This document shows, in pieces, positions 16,406 through 26,337 of a DNA stretch of 64,000 nt. The notes below the pieces were generated by a model. The model searched no databases. It saw only the letters and a list, made by a program, of their open reading frames with translations, and had not been told where the DNA came from. This DNA comes from Pelagimonas sp. Lineage in GTDB: Bacteria; Pseudomonadota; Alphaproteobacteria; Rhodobacterales; Rhodobacteraceae. Each line of letters opens with the position of its first letter. The stretch's first letter is position 1. Where the stretch lies: assembly GCA_025210345.1 (NCBI GenBank), contig JAOARX010000020.1, positions 1-64,000 of the forward strand, given 5' to 3'. The position numbers were made by a program, and so were the translations under genes.

Positions 16406-18619
16406 TCAGAAAAAGCTCTGTGGATCAATGTCGACGGCCAGCCGCAGGTCTGCGGTCAGTCGAACCGGATGCAACCAATCGCGCAGCGCGGGCTGCAATG
16501 CCACCTGTCGCGGCGCTTTGACCAACAAACGCACCCGGTGCCGCCCGCGCACCCGGGCAATCGGCGCCGGAGCGGGGCCCAGAACCTGCGCCCCCACCTG
16601 CCGCAGCGGACCATCGTTGCGCGCAAGGGCGTTGCCCAGTTCAAACACCTGCCCCAGATCCTCGCCCGACAAGATGATCCCGGCCAAGCGACCAAAAGGC
16701 GGCATCTGCGCCATCCGCCGCTCATCGGCTTCGGCGGTCCAAAACGCCTCTTCGTCCCCGGCCAGGATCCCGCGGATGACCGGATGTTCGGGCTGATAGG
16801 TCTGCAACAGCGCGACCCCGGGCTTTTCGGCCCGTCCCGCGCGCCCCGCCACCTGCCGCATGAGCTGAAACGTGCGCTCGGCCGCGCGCAGATCCGATCC
16901 TTGCAAACCCAGATCGGCATCAATCACCCCAACCAGCGTTAGATTGGGAAAATTGTGCCCCTTGGCCACCAATTGCGTGCCAATGATGATATCCGCCGCC
17001 CCCTGGGCAATCTTGAGTATCTGATCCTTGAGCTCGCGCGCCGTGCCGAACAAATCCGATGACAGCACCGCCACGCGGGCCTCGGGGAACAGGGCCTGCA
17101 CCTCTTCGGCCAGCCGCTCAACCCCTGGCCCGACCGGGGCAAGCCTGTCTTCCGCTTCGCAATGGGGGCAGACCGTTGGGATCGGCTTGCTTTCCCCGCA
17201 TTGGTGGCAGACCAGACGTTTTTGAAACCGGTGTTCCACCAGCCGCGCATCGCAGTGATCACAGGCGATCTGTTGCCCACAGGCCCGGCACAGCGTCACC
17301 GGCGCATACCCACGGCGATTGAGAAACAAAAGCGCCTGCTCCCCTTTGGCCATGCGATCGCGCACCGCCGCCTGCAACACCGTCGATATCCAGCGATCAG
17401 ACTTGAGCTTTTCCGGGCGCATATCAATTGTGCGCATCTGGGGAAGAACCGCCACCCCATAGCGGGATTTCAGCTCGACGCGCTTGTATTTGCCGCTTTC
17501 GGCATTGGCCCAGCTTTCCAAAGAAGGCGTGGCCGAGGCCAAAACCACCTGCGCCCCAAGGATCGACGCCCGCAAGACCGCCATGTCGCGCGCATTATAC
17601 AGCACCCCATCCTCTTGTTTATACGAGGTGTCGTGCTCTTCATCGACGACGATCAACCCAAGGTTCATGAAGGGCAAAAACAAGGCCGAGCGCGCCCCCA
17701 CGACCACTTGGGCCTGCCCCTGCGCCACCATCTTGAAGACGCGCCGCCGTTCAGTCATGGTCACGCCGGAATGCCATTCGGCCGGTTTGGCCCCAAACCG
17801 CGCTTCGAGGCGGGTGAGGAACTCGGCTGACAGCGCAATCTCGGGCAACAAGACCAGGGCCTGCCGTCCCTGACGCAGGGCTTCGGCCACCGCTTCCAGA
17901 TAGACTTCGGTCTTGCCCGAGCCGGTCACCCCCTTCAGCAACACGGTCTCATAGCTTTGACGCTGTTGCCCCTCGGCCAGCGCCAGGGCGCCCGCAGACT
18001 GGTCAGGTGTCAGCTCTTTGCCACCATGGTCCGGGTCCAATAGGGGAAATCCGGTGTCGCGGGGGCTTGCGTCTTCGAGAATCGCACCGCTGGGCAACAA
18101 TCCTTTGACCACAGATGCGGTCACACCCGCGGCTTCGGCCAATTCGTTCAAGGTAAGCGACAAGCCCCCCAGCTCTTCGGCTGCGGCAATCACGCGCCTG
18201 CGCGCATCGGTCATGCGCGGCGGTTCCCCCGCGCCCCGGCGATAGACCTTGCGCATGGACGGCGCATCCCCCAGCCCGGGCGCGCGCGTTGCCAAACGCA
18301 ACATCGCATGTAGGGGGGTCATGGTGTAAGACCCACATTTTTCGAGAAAAATCTGCATTTCCTGACGCATGGGCGCAATGTCCAGCACACGTATCACCGA
18401 CCGAATTTTCGACCGATCATAATCGCCCTGACCCGGCCCCCAGACCACCCCAAGCACCTTGCGCGGCCCCAGCGGCACCTCGACAAACGCGCCCAGATGG
18501 CACCCCCCCTCGGGCGCCTTGTAATCCAAAAACCGATCCAAAGGCTGCGTTGTCAGCACCGCGACTAGCTGACCGTGATCATAAAAGCCCGGTGCATTTT
18601 GTGGGGTTTTGTCGTGCAT
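16406..18619 (-). CDS. priA: Primosomal replication protein N' (PriA helicase)
   Basis: 737 aa, full length. Walker A is [15 protein letters not shown], the DEAH-type Walker B is [15 protein letters not shown], and the zinc-binding insert is visible as [13 protein letters not shown] followed by [17 protein letters not shown]. The helicase C-terminal part includes [17 protein letters not shown]. PriA restarts stalled replication forks. Start at 18619 gives a short conserved N-terminal 3'-DNA-binding domain. Divergent from the transaldolase gene, with only 56 bases between them. Confidence 0.96.
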   Translation of the reverse strand: MHDKTPQNAPGFYDHGQLVAVLTTQPLDRFLDYKAPEGGCHLGAFVEVPLGPRKVLGVVWGPGQGDYDRSKIRSVIRVLDIAPMRQEMQIFLEKCGSYTMTPLHAMLRLATRAPGLGDAPSMRKVYRRGAGEPPRMTDARRRVIAAAEELGGLSLTLNELAEAAGVTASVVKGLLPSGAILEDASPRDTGFPLLDPDHGGKELTPDQSAGALALAEGQQRQSYETVLLKGVTGSGKTEVYLEAVAEALRQGRQALVLLPEIALSAEFLTRLEARFGAKPAEWHSGVTMTERRRVFKMVAQGQAQVVVGARSALFLPFMNLGLIVVDEEHDTSYKQEDGVLYNARDMAVLRASILGAQVVLASATPSLESWANAESGKYKRVELKSRYGVAVLPQMRTIDMRPEKLKSDRWISTVLQAAVRDRMAKGEQALLFLNRRGYAPVTLCRACGQQIACDHCDARLVEHRFQKRLVCHQCGESKPIPTVCPHCEAEDRLAPVGPGVERLAEEVQALFPEARVAVLSSDLFGTARELKDQILKIAQGAADIIIGTQLVAKGHNFPNLTLVGVIDADLGLQGSDLRAAERTFQLMRQVAGRAGRAEKPGVALLQTYQPEHPVIRGILAGDEEAFWTAEADERRMAQMPPFGRLAGIILSGEDLGQVFELGNALARNDGPLRQVGAQVLGPAPAPIARVRGRHRVRLLVKAPRQVALQPALRDWLHPVRLTADLRLAVDIDPQSFF

Positions 18620-18675
18620 GCAAAACAGGTAAAGCGCTAACAGGAAAAGGCCAAGCCATCAAAGGAACGCAGCCA

Positions 18676-19329
18676 ATGAAATTCTTTGTAGATACCGCCG
18701 AAATCGACGCCATCGCCGAGCTGAACGCTCTGGGCATGGTGGATGGTGTCACCACGAACCCCTCTTTGATCGCAAAGTCGGGCCGTGACATCATGGAGGT
18801 CACCCGCGAAATCTGTGACATGGTTTCGGGCCCGGTTTCGGCCGAGGTGGTCGCGTTGGACGCGGAGACCATGATCAAAGAAGGTCGCAAGCTGACCGAG
18901 ATCGCCGAAAACATTGCCGTCAAGGTGCCGCTGACCTGGGACGGGCTTCAGGCGTGTAAAACACTGTCCGACGAAGGCAAAATGGTCAATGTGACCCTGT
19001 GTTTCTCGGCCAATCAGGCGCTTTTGGCTGCCAAGGCTGGGGCGACCTTCATCTCGCCGTTCATTGGTCGTCTTGATGACATCAACATCGACGGTCTGGA
19101 CCTGATAGCGGACATCCGCGAGATCTATGACAACTATGGATTTGAAACCGAAATCCTGGCGGCATCAATCCGCACCGTGAACCACATGTCGGAATGCGCC
19201 AAGATCGGGGCTGACGTGGCCACGGCGCCGCCGGCGGTCATCAAAAGCATGGCGAACCACGTTTTGACCGACAAAGGTCTGGCGGGCTTTGTCAAAGATA
19301 TCGAGAAGGCCGGTATCACGATCCTGTAA
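18676..19329 (+). CDS. tal: Transaldolase / fructose-6-phosphate aldolase-type enzyme
   Basis: 217 aa, the short TalC/FSA subfamily. [13 protein letters not shown] and [12 protein letters not shown] are the family N-terminal motifs, and the Schiff-base lysine is K83 in NIAVKVPLT. The enzyme links sedoheptulose-7-phosphate and glyceraldehyde-3-phosphate to erythrose-4-phosphate and fructose-6-phosphate, or cleaves fructose-6-phosphate in FSA members; sequence alone does not decide. AAAGGAA stands 10 bases before the ATG. A longer open frame upstream to 18289 is antisense to priA. A good terminator follows. Confidence 0.92.
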   Translation: MKFFVDTAEIDAIAELNALGMVDGVTTNPSLIAKSGRDIMEVTREICDMVSGPVSAEVVALDAETMIKEGRKLTEIAENIAVKVPLTWDGLQACKTLSDEGKMVNVTLCFSANQALLAAKAGATFISPFIGRLDDINIDGLDLIADIREIYDNYGFETEILAASIRTVNHMSECAKIGADVATAPPAVIKSMANHVLTDKGLAGFVKDIEKAGITIL

Positions 19330-19370
19330 GGGATCGGCGCGTCCATTCGACCGGACGCATCAGACAGCTT

Positions 19371-19400
19371 GGGCGCGGGGCCATCCCCCGCGCCCTTTTT
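19371..19400 (+). terminator. Rho-independent terminator of the transaldolase gene
   Basis: GGGCGCGGGG (19371-19380) pairs perfectly with CCCCGCGCCC (19386-19395) around a 5-base loop, followed directly by TTTTT. Ten-pair stem plus T-tract on the plus strand. Confidence 0.9.
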
Positions 19401-19433
19401 GGTCATGAGACAGAAAAACCCGAAAGCGTTTCT

Positions 19434-20288
19434 TTATTTATCCTGGTTAATATTTGGCTCCCCCTGGAGCCCAAGGATCTTGCGGAACCCCGTCCAATAG
19501 CCCGGCAGGCGCGGTGGCTCTTGCAGGCCTTTCAGGGCTTCTTCTGCCCATGGCTGCATGTCGCGACGGGCAAATTCCCGCCCCCATTCCAGATAGGCAT
19601 TGGCATCCGCAGGGCGCAGACGGCAGGCTGACCCAACCAACCCCACCAAGGTTTCCGGTGGCGAATACCATTCATCCTGGATCCCCGTGACCCGCGCCCG
19701 AAGAAACGGACCAATGATGCGCATCAATCGCTTGTCCGAGAAGGTCAGCAGCATCTTTCCCATCTCGTCCCGGCTATAGTGGATCAACGGCGGGAAGGTG
19801 TCGAAGAACACCGCGCGACCGTCCACATAGGCAAAGTTGCGGATCGAAGGGTGAAAACCGATCCGCGTATCGCTGTCCTCGGCCCAATGCCAAAACCGCG
19901 TGATGACCTGCCCGGCGGCCTCCATCATTTCAAGGGTTTGCGCCAAGGAAGACGCGATCATCAATGGGCGCATCATGCTGTCGTCTGGCAAGGCCTGTTG
20001 CACGATCACCGGAATGCAACGCCCATCAAGGTCCAGAAGATGAAATTCGGTTTCAGGCAATCCAACCCCAGAGGCATGCATTGCCGAAACATAGTCATCA
20101 TGACAGGCTTTGAGACGTTCAAGCGCGGCAAGGTCCGTCAGCCCGCGATAGACCTTGATCACCTTGTCCTGAAATGGCCCCGCCTGCGGGCGAAAAGGCG
20201 CGCAGAAATACCCAAGTTTTGAAATGGGTTGCCCGCGCAGCTGAGAGTCCGCACGGATCAATTCTTTCAAGGCTTCAAGATCGGTCAT
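19434..20288 (-). CDS. DUF6206-like conserved protein
   Basis: 284 aa from ATG at 20288, chosen because AAAGGAG stands about 7 bases upstream; the frame opens earlier at 20321. No signal peptide or membrane helix. Segments such as FQDKVIKVYRGL, IGFHPSIRNFAYVDGRAVFFDTFPP and the central helical part recall small-molecule kinase folds: NFAYVDG...FFDTFPP is similar in position to the catalytic-loop/DxD region of aminoglycoside phosphotransferase-like proteins. I think it belongs to DUF6206, whose function is not known. It converges on the transaldolase terminator. Confidence 0.6.
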   Translation of the reverse strand: MTDLEALKELIRADSQLRGQPISKLGYFCAPFRPQAGPFQDKVIKVYRGLTDLAALERLKACHDDYVSAMHASGVGLPETEFHLLDLDGRCIPVIVQQALPDDSMMRPLMIASSLAQTLEMMEAAGQVITRFWHWAEDSDTRIGFHPSIRNFAYVDGRAVFFDTFPPLIHYSRDEMGKMLLTFSDKRLMRIIGPFLRARVTGIQDEWYSPPETLVGLVGSACRLRPADANAYLEWGREFARRDMQPWAEEALKGLQEPPRLPGYWTGFRKILGLQGEPNINQDK

Positions 20289-20425
20289 GCGCTTTCTCCT
20301 TTGGCCCTGAATACGCGCCATATCCTCAAAGCGAAACCGCCTTTTGCCCCCTTTGACAGAGCTTAACCCGGTTTTAACCTAGATGAAGGCAAGGTTGATC
20401 CAAAGTTTATCAGGAAAGGTTTGGA

Positions 20426-21088
20426 TTGCGTCGGTTCATCGCCTCTTTGCTATTGCTTGCCTGCGCCAGTTCAGTGCAGGCCGGGGCTTGGCCGCGTGAG
20501 CAGGGAACCGGCTTTGCCAGCGCGGCGGTGCGCCCATCTTGGTCACGCGATGCCAGCGCCATAAACCTGCGATACCCCCAAGGGAACTATCGGACGATTT
20601 ACATCGAATACGGTGTCACGGATCGTCTGATGCTGGGGCTCGATCTGGGGCGATCCGTTTCCGGGGGAACGAAAACCGTGGGCTTTCTGCAGATCCCCCT
20701 AAAAAGCGGCGGACCCGGGCCAGCCATGTCGCTTCAACTTGGGTTTGGCGAAATCTCTGACACCCTGGTCGCACGACCTGGGTTCGCGATCGGTTGGGGA
20801 ATAGATGATGGCTGGGTCTCGTTGGACGGGATTGTCGAATACCAGATCGAAGCGCGGCAGGCTGATCTGAAACTTGATGCCACATATGGGCGCAACCTGC
20901 GCAACAACCGCAGTCTGATCCTTCAGCTACAGACAGGAAAACAAGAGGGCGATCCCTATTTTGCGCGCTTTGCCCCCTCTTTGGTTAGCCCGGTCGGGAA
21001 ACACGTGAAAATCGAAACCGGTGGCGCGGTCGGACTGACCGGGGATAACTCCATCGGTCTTAAGTTCGGGATCTGGTCCGAATTCTGA
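20426..21088 (+). CDS. Exported beta-rich protein of unknown function
   Basis: 220 aa. The start is TTG at 20426 with AGGAAAGG about 7 bases upstream. Signal peptide RRFIASLLLLACASSVQAGAW. The mature part is built of alternating short strands (TIYIEYGVTDRLMLGLDLG, WVSLDGIVEYQIEARQADLK, FARFAPSLVS) and ends in IGLKFGIWSEF, a C-terminal aromatic (Phe) as in outer-membrane beta-barrels. A small outer-membrane barrel is therefore a reasonable guess, not a certain one. Monocistronic; converges on the beta-helix pseudogene. Confidence 0.65.
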   Translation: MRRFIASLLLLACASSVQAGAWPREQGTGFASAAVRPSWSRDASAINLRYPQGNYRTIYIEYGVTDRLMLGLDLGRSVSGGTKTVGFLQIPLKSGGPGPAMSLQLGFGEISDTLVARPGFAIGWGIDDGWVSLDGIVEYQIEARQADLKLDATYGRNLRNNRSLILQLQTGKQEGDPYFARFAPSLVSPVGKHVKIETGGAVGLTGDNSIGLKFGIWSEF

Positions 21089-21132
21089 ATGCCAGGTGGG
21101 CCGGTGTTACCAGCCCACCCGATCATCAAGGG

Positions 21133-23424
21133 CTATTTGTCCATACGCACTGTCAGCGTGACATCCCCCAGCATGTCTTCGGGCCAGATCACGTGCACCT
21201 TGTCGTTCTGCCCACCTTGGGAGGTCTGCGTATACGGCATATGATAGGCGCTGACATTCGAAGTGTTGCGCGGACGGCTGCGGGTCACGAGGCTTTCGAC
21301 CTCCAGTGCATGCCCCTCAAAGGGCAGCCCACCATCCGTGTCGATTTCCCAGGTTTGCTCATGCGAGTTTTGCGAATGCCGCACGGTCAGCGGATTGTGC
21401 GCGCCCGATTGGATGTTGTGATAGGTGTTCCCGGCAAAATGGATCGACCGCATGCGGGTATAGTCCAGATCCGCAAACGATGTATCCACGCGTTCGGCCC
21501 GGTAGGTCACGGTCCCAACGGTGCGGAAGGTGTTCCCGGACACGTTCAAACCATTGACATAGTGCCCTGTGCCATAGGGTTTGACCACGATATAGCTGAA
21601 CCATGGCCCCACATCCGAACACAGCATCACGTTATTCGTGATCGACAGACCGGCAAAGCCGAAGCCACCGGAAAAATCTGGCTCGGGTTCGCGCTCATTG
21701 GTCCATTCGATAAAGCTGTTGTCGATATAGTTGCCCGTGATCTGGGTATTGCAGGCGCGCAAGCAAATCACGATGCCCGCCGTACGTGTCCCCGTGGCAG
21801 AGGGGTCACCTTGGAAAAAGTGGTTGCCTGACACGATGGTGTGCGCCCCGGAAATCACCGCAAAGTGACGAAACTGCGACGCGCGGCAATTGCGGATCTT
21901 CACATCGTTGGCGTTGGTGTTGATCGCAACCGACACGCGATCTTGCGACAACGTCCCACCTTCGTAGGAAATGAACTGGCAATGGTCGATCAGCATGCCC
22001 TGACAGCCATCCCCGATCGACGTGATCCCGCGGTGTCCCGGACGGTTGAACACACAGTTGCGCACAACGTTGACGGTCCCCAGCGCGGGCAACACCAGAC
22101 CCGAGGCCTTCTCACCACATTGGAACTCAATCCCTTCCATTTCAAACACGTTCAAACGGTCGAAACCCGTGAAATCCAGCAGATATTTGAAGCGCGTGAA
22201 CGTATAATCCTGCGTGCCCACCGCATCTGAAAGCGGTTGCGACAAGGTGACTTCGCCAGCGCCAAGGTTCACGTCTTTGACATAGATTTCGCGGCCAACC
22301 CCGGCCCCTTCGACAAAGCTACCTTTTTGAATATTCGCGATATTATCCACATTGGTCAGACGCCACGGATTGCCCGCAGAATAGGTCGCCCGGCTGGTGA
22401 CAACATCCGGAAGCCACGCTGTCGTGCCCTCGGCGCGCAGCTGACCGTTCCGAATGACGCGGCGCTGAGCATAGCTTGTCAGGTTGGGAACCGCGGCTTG
22501 GACGTCAATCGGACCGGTGATCGACACACGGCGCCCACCAAGGTCAAAGCTTTCGTGGTCGGCATTGTTCATCAGGGCCTGCAGGCCTTTTTTGAACGCC
22601 AGTTCCTCATCGCCGCCAAAGGCATCAATATAGTCCGGCAGACTGTAGTCCTTTGTCAGCGACAAGATCGCCGTGTCGGGCATGGTCACTGTGCCTTCGA
22701 ACTGCACGCGATTGTCCAGCGTAACGGATTAACCCAAAAAGTATTCACCCGCCGATACCAGAACGCGACGACCATCCGCAGCGGAATCCGCTGCCTCAAA
22801 GGCGGCGCTGTCATCGGTGACACCATCACCCTTGGCCCCAAAGTCACGGACGTCGACCCAATTGAGCATCTCGCGCAAGAACACCGAAGTGACATCTTCG
22901 ATCTCAAAATCATCGACCCGCACGATGCCACCGTTCAGACCCGTCAGGTCAAGCCCAAAGTGGCCATAGACTGGCGCACTTCCCCAAACCCAGTCGACCC
23001 CGTTGCGCTCACCTGTGCCGACGATGACGCTCAGTTCGACCACTTCGCCATAGGTGGTCAGGGCGACCTCGGTGCCGGTGTTGGTCACGCCGGTCACTTC
23101 GTCTTCGCTGCTGTCCCCGGCAAAGGCCGCGATCCGCACCGATGGCAGCGCCCCCGCCACCGCCTTGACCCGCGCCCTCACACGCAGATAGGTGCCCGAA
23201 AGCACCGGGGTCTGCCCCATATAGCGCAGGGTCTGCGTGGTTGTTGTTTTCTGAATTTCAAGACAACCGCCAAAATCCTGATCCGCAGGGACAAAGGCGG
23301 CGGTGGGCAGGCTGGCATAGGTGTCCGTGCCCGGCGTACCATCGCCACGCGACCATTGTCCAAGCGTGTCGGCTGAAAAAGCCTGAGGCGTGAATACGAT
23401 ACCTTCGGTGATCGCCTTGTTCAT
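21133..23424 (-). pseudogene. GH28-related beta-helix protein gene interrupted by an in-frame TAA
   Basis: Reading from ATG at 23424 (GAGGAAAGGGAACAG in front) gives 231 codons, one TAA at 22731-22729, and then 532 further codons in the same frame to 21133. The first part ends ...VLVSAGEYFLG and the sequence resumes SVTLDNRVQFEGTVTM, exactly as expected for continuous pectate-lyase/GH28-type proteins of Rhodobacterales (about 760 aa). VRDFGAKGDGVTDDSAAFEAA is the start of the Pectate_lyase_3 domain; the many NxI/NxV rungs (LTNVDNIANI, ITGNYIDNSF, SITNNVML) form the helix. The disruption is a single nonsense codon with no frameshift, so this is a recent mutation, a recoded stop or a sequence error. 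The second part could in principle start at the GTG at 22707. Function unknown; carbohydrate binding or cleavage is the usual inference. Confidence 0.8.
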
Positions 23425-23496
23425 ACTGTTCCCTTTCCTCACATTGGGCGCTCAGGCCCGCTCGGGACAAGGAAATATCAACAGGGTCTTAATGCG

Positions 23497-23521
23497 AAAA
23501 ACCGGACCGAACGGCCCGGTT
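23497..23521 (-). terminator. Rho-independent terminator of lysK
   Basis: On the minus strand AACCGGGCC-GTTC-GGTCCGGTT forms a 9-pair stem with one G-U, followed by a run of T. It lies 30 bases past the lysK stop codon and before the beta-helix gene start. Confidence 0.8.
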
Positions 23522-23550
23522 CTCTCATGTGCAACACCCGGAAAAGAGCG

Positions 23551-25128
23551 TCAGCCCAGTTTGCCGGCAAGCCCATTTTCAATGAGTTCAACAGTTTCCG
23601 TCACACCATACAGCGCAACAAACCCACCGAACCGTGGCCCCTGGCTTTGGCCCAAAAGCACTTCGTACAGAGCTTTGAACCAGTCGCGCAGGTTTTCAAA
23701 CGCATGGTCTTTGCCAACCGCGAAAACCATGCTTTGCAGCGTCTCATCATCGGTTTCACCATCATGCGCGGCCAGACGCGATGCCAGATCCTCCATGGCT
23801 TTGCGTTCTTGATCATTGGGCGCGCGGAAAGTCTTGGTGGGTTTCACAAAGTCTTCGTAATACTTGACCGCATAGCCCGCGGCCGCGTCCAGATCCGGAT
23901 GTGTGTCGGCAGTGGCGTCGGGCGCATAGCGCTGGATAAAGCCCCACATGGCCGCCTTGTCTTCGGCCCCCGCCGCCGACGCCAGGTTCAGCAGCATGGA
24001 AAACGGCACCACCATTTTCGATTCCGGTGGGGTGCCGTTGTGGATATGGAACACCGGGTTGTTCACCTGCTGCTTGGCATCCTGATTGGGGAACGCCCGC
24101 AACTGTTGATGATATTCATCCATCGCCTTGGGGATGACATCAAAATACAGGCGCTTGGCGGTCTTTGGCTTTTGATACATGAAATACGACAGGCTCTCGG
24201 TCGAGGCATATTTCAACCAGTCATCGATCGCGATGCCGTTGCCAGAAGATTTCGAGATCTTCTGCCCCTGGTCGTCCAGGAACAGCTCATAGGTAAAATG
24301 TTCGGGCGCGCGGTGCCCCAGCGCCCGGCAGATCCCATCATAGATGGGCGTGTTGGTCGAGTGATCCTTGCCGTACATCTCGAAATCAACACCCAGCGCC
24401 GCCCAGCGCGCACCAAAATCCGGCTTCCACTGCAATTTCACATTGCCGCCTGTCACCGGCAGGGTCCATTCCTTGCCGTCTTCGTCGTCAAAGGTCACCG
24501 TGTGGGTCTGCGCACATACCTTTTTCATGGGCACATACAAAACACGACCTGTTTCGGGATGGATCGGCAGGAAAATCGAATAGGTCTGGCGGCGCTCTTC
24601 GCGCAGGGATTTCAACATGATGGCCATAATGTCATCATATTTTTCCACCGCCCGTTTCAGCACCTCGTCAAACTGGCCTGACCCGTAGAATTCGGTCGCC
24701 GAGTAGAATTCATACTCAAAGCCAAACGTATCCAGGAACCGGCGCAGCATGGCGTTGTTGTGATGGCCAAAGCTCTCGTGCGTGCCGAACGGATCGGGCA
24801 CCGAGGTCAGCGGTTTTTGAAGGTGCTCGGACAGCATCTCTTGGTTGGGCAAGTTGCCCGGCACCTTGCGCATCCCATCCAGGTCATCCGAAAAACAGAT
24901 AAGCCGTGTGGGAATGTCTGAGATCATCTCAAAGGCCCGGCGGATCATCGTCGTACGCGCGACCTCACCAAACGTGCCGATATGTGGCAGGCCCGAGGGG
25001 CCATAGCCGGTCTCGAACAACACATATCCCTTCTCCGGAGGTTTCTTTTCATAGCGTTTCAGGATCCGGCGCGCTTCTTCAAAGGGCCAGGCCTTTGTGC
25101 TCATCGCGGCGTCGCGCAGGTCAGACAT
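23551..25128 (-). CDS. lysK: Lysyl-tRNA synthetase, class I
   Basis: 525 aa class I (archaeal-type) LysRS. The HIGH motif is in [14 protein letters not shown] (near residue 48) and the KMSKS motif in [16 protein letters not shown] (near 290). It charges tRNA-Lys with lysine using ATP. Most bacteria use the unrelated class II enzyme; the class I form is characteristic of many alphaproteobacteria, supporting the taxonomic call. Divergent from the TerB-like gene. A 7-base inverted repeat lies 23 bases upstream of its start. Confidence 0.95.
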   Translation of the reverse strand: MSDLRDAAMSTKAWPFEEARRILKRYEKKPPEKGYVLFETGYGPSGLPHIGTFGEVARTTMIRRAFEMISDIPTRLICFSDDLDGMRKVPGNLPNQEMLSEHLQKPLTSVPDPFGTHESFGHHNNAMLRRFLDTFGFEYEFYSATEFYGSGQFDEVLKRAVEKYDDIMAIMLKSLREERRQTYSIFLPIHPETGRVLYVPMKKVCAQTHTVTFDDEDGKEWTLPVTGGNVKLQWKPDFGARWAALGVDFEMYGKDHSTNTPIYDGICRALGHRAPEHFTYELFLDDQGQKISKSSGNGIAIDDWLKYASTESLSYFMYQKPKTAKRLYFDVIPKAMDEYHQQLRAFPNQDAKQQVNNPVFHIHNGTPPESKMVVPFSMLLNLASAAGAEDKAAMWGFIQRYAPDATADTHPDLDAAAGYAVKYYEDFVKPTKTFRAPNDQERKAMEDLASRLAAHDGETDDETLQSMVFAVGKDHAFENLRDWFKALYEVLLGQSQGPRFGGFVALYGVTETVELIENGLAGKLG

Positions 25129-25151
25129 CTGAAATACTCCTAAGGATCATG

Positions 25152-25171
25152 TCTTCGCGGGATTGCGAAGA
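25152..25171. promoter_or_regulatory. Inverted repeat in the lysK / terB divergent region
   Basis: TCTTCGC-GGGATT-GCGAAGA: perfect 7-base arms. It lies 23 bases upstream of the lysK ATG and could be an operator or a hairpin in the lysK leader. Confidence 0.35.
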
Positions 25172-25273
25172 TCGTCGAGATTTACCCGCCGCTTCCTATT
25201 GCGAGAGCGCATGAGCGTCAATAAATTACAGGACAGGGCCGCTGATTGGCCCCTGTTTTGCGAAAGGCTCATC

Positions 25274-25696
25274 ATGTCTGAAATCACCCACCCGCTCAGC
25301 CCTCAGGATTGCCTTGTTGCCTTGATGATCGCCGTGTCTGCGGCGGACGGGAATTTTCAGACCGCTGAATTGGTAAAAATCGACGTTGCCGTCAATAATT
25401 TGCCGGTCTTCGGCGACTATGACAGTGATCGCGTGCGGGTGATGTCCTCTATGGTGATTGAGCTTTTTGAACAAGAGGACGGGTTGGATGCGCTCTTTGG
25501 CCTGATGCGCGACAATCTTCCTGAGCGGCTGTTTGAGACCGCCTATGCTCTGGCCTGTGATGTTGCCGCCGCCGATGGAACCCTGCGCGAAACCGAGCTG
25601 CGCCTGCTCGAAGAGATTCGCTATGAATTGAACATCGACCGTTTGCACGCCGCCGCAATCGAGCGCGGCGCGCGCGCGCGGCACATGTCTGCGTGA
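25274..25696 (+). CDS. TerB-like protein
   Basis: 140 aa all-helical protein. The paired acidic motifs MIAVSAADGNFQTAEL and ACDVAAADGTLRETEL, one in each half, are the TerB/DjlA-N signature; the Asp-rich loops may bind metal. TerB was named from tellurite resistance operons, but stand-alone copies like this occur widely without that phenotype. The ATG at 25274 follows GAAAGG; the frame is open from 25163, but the upstream segment has no TerB similarity. No other ter gene is nearby. Confidence 0.83.
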   Translation: MSEITHPLSPQDCLVALMIAVSAADGNFQTAELVKIDVAVNNLPVFGDYDSDRVRVMSSMVIELFEQEDGLDALFGLMRDNLPERLFETAYALACDVAAADGTLRETELRLLEEIRYELNIDRLHAAAIERGARARHMSA

Positions 25697-25908
25697 TTCT
25701 GTGGATAACTCGCAAACGTGGCGCGAATCCCGGCACCCTCCACAAATTAAACGGGAATTTCTACCCTAACGTCACGTATTCGTAGCAAATTGAACACAAA
25801 CTCTGGGACAAAGTCGGGAATCCCCTACTAAACGTTGTGATCCCTCCTGTTAGACTTCGTACAATCTGCCTGCTGCTTTTTGTTCGGAATTTTACCTGGG
25901 AGGGAATT

Positions 25909-26337
25909 ATGAAACGCGTGCTCTCTATGGTCGCTGGGATCTGCGGCCTTGTTCTTCTGCCTCTGGCTGCGATGTCTGCCCCATTGGTGGCCAAAGTCGA
26001 TGTCTCGTCACAGACGATGACTGTCATCCAAAACGGCAAGATCGCTTATCAATGGCCTGTTTCGACTGCGCGCAAAGGGAAATGGACCCCGCGCGGCACC
26101 TTCCGTGCGCAGTGGCTATCGCGCCATCACAAGTCCAGCCTGTATAACAATGCGCCCATGCCATTTGCGATCTTCTTTCGCGGCAACTATGCGATCCACG
26201 GCACCAACCAAACTAGCCGACTGGGAAGCCCGGCTTCGGCAGGATGTGTGCGCCTGCACCCGGATCACGCAGCCCGCTTGTTCGAACTGACCCGCGCGGT
26301 TGGCAAGCAAAACCTTCAGGTTGTGATTCAGAACTGA
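25909..26337 (+). CDS. L,D-transpeptidase, YkuD family
   Basis: 142 aa. Signal peptide MKRVLSMVAGICGLVLLPLAAMS, then a single YkuD catalytic domain: YAIHGTN (His97) and SAGCVRLHPDHA (catalytic Cys113, Arg115) form the active-site motif HGT-x13-GCVR. These periplasmic enzymes make 3-3 peptidoglycan cross-links or attach proteins to peptidoglycan. GGGAGG stands 6 bases before the ATG at 25909. It ends base-to-base against the PBP4 gene on the other strand, which also acts on peptidoglycan. Confidence 0.92.
   Translation: MKRVLSMVAGICGLVLLPLAAMSAPLVAKVDVSSQTMTVIQNGKIAYQWPVSTARKGKWTPRGTFRAQWLSRHHKSSLYNNAPMPFAIFFRGNYAIHGTNQTSRLGSPASAGCVRLHPDHAARLFELTRAVGKQNLQVVIQN

Noticed and set aside
18289-18675. 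N-terminal extension of the transaldolase
   Set aside because: It overlaps priA antisense; the family N terminus and ribosome binding site are at 18676.
22237-23376. 379-aa plus-strand open frame
   Set aside because: Antisense to the beta-helix gene; its openness does not rescue the interrupted gene and it has no recognisable motif.
23527-24681. 384-aa plus-strand open frame
   Set aside because: Antisense to lysK, which has both class I synthetase motifs.
25274-25696. Tellurite-resistance locus
   Set aside because: Only a stand-alone TerB-like gene is present; no terC, terD or terZ.
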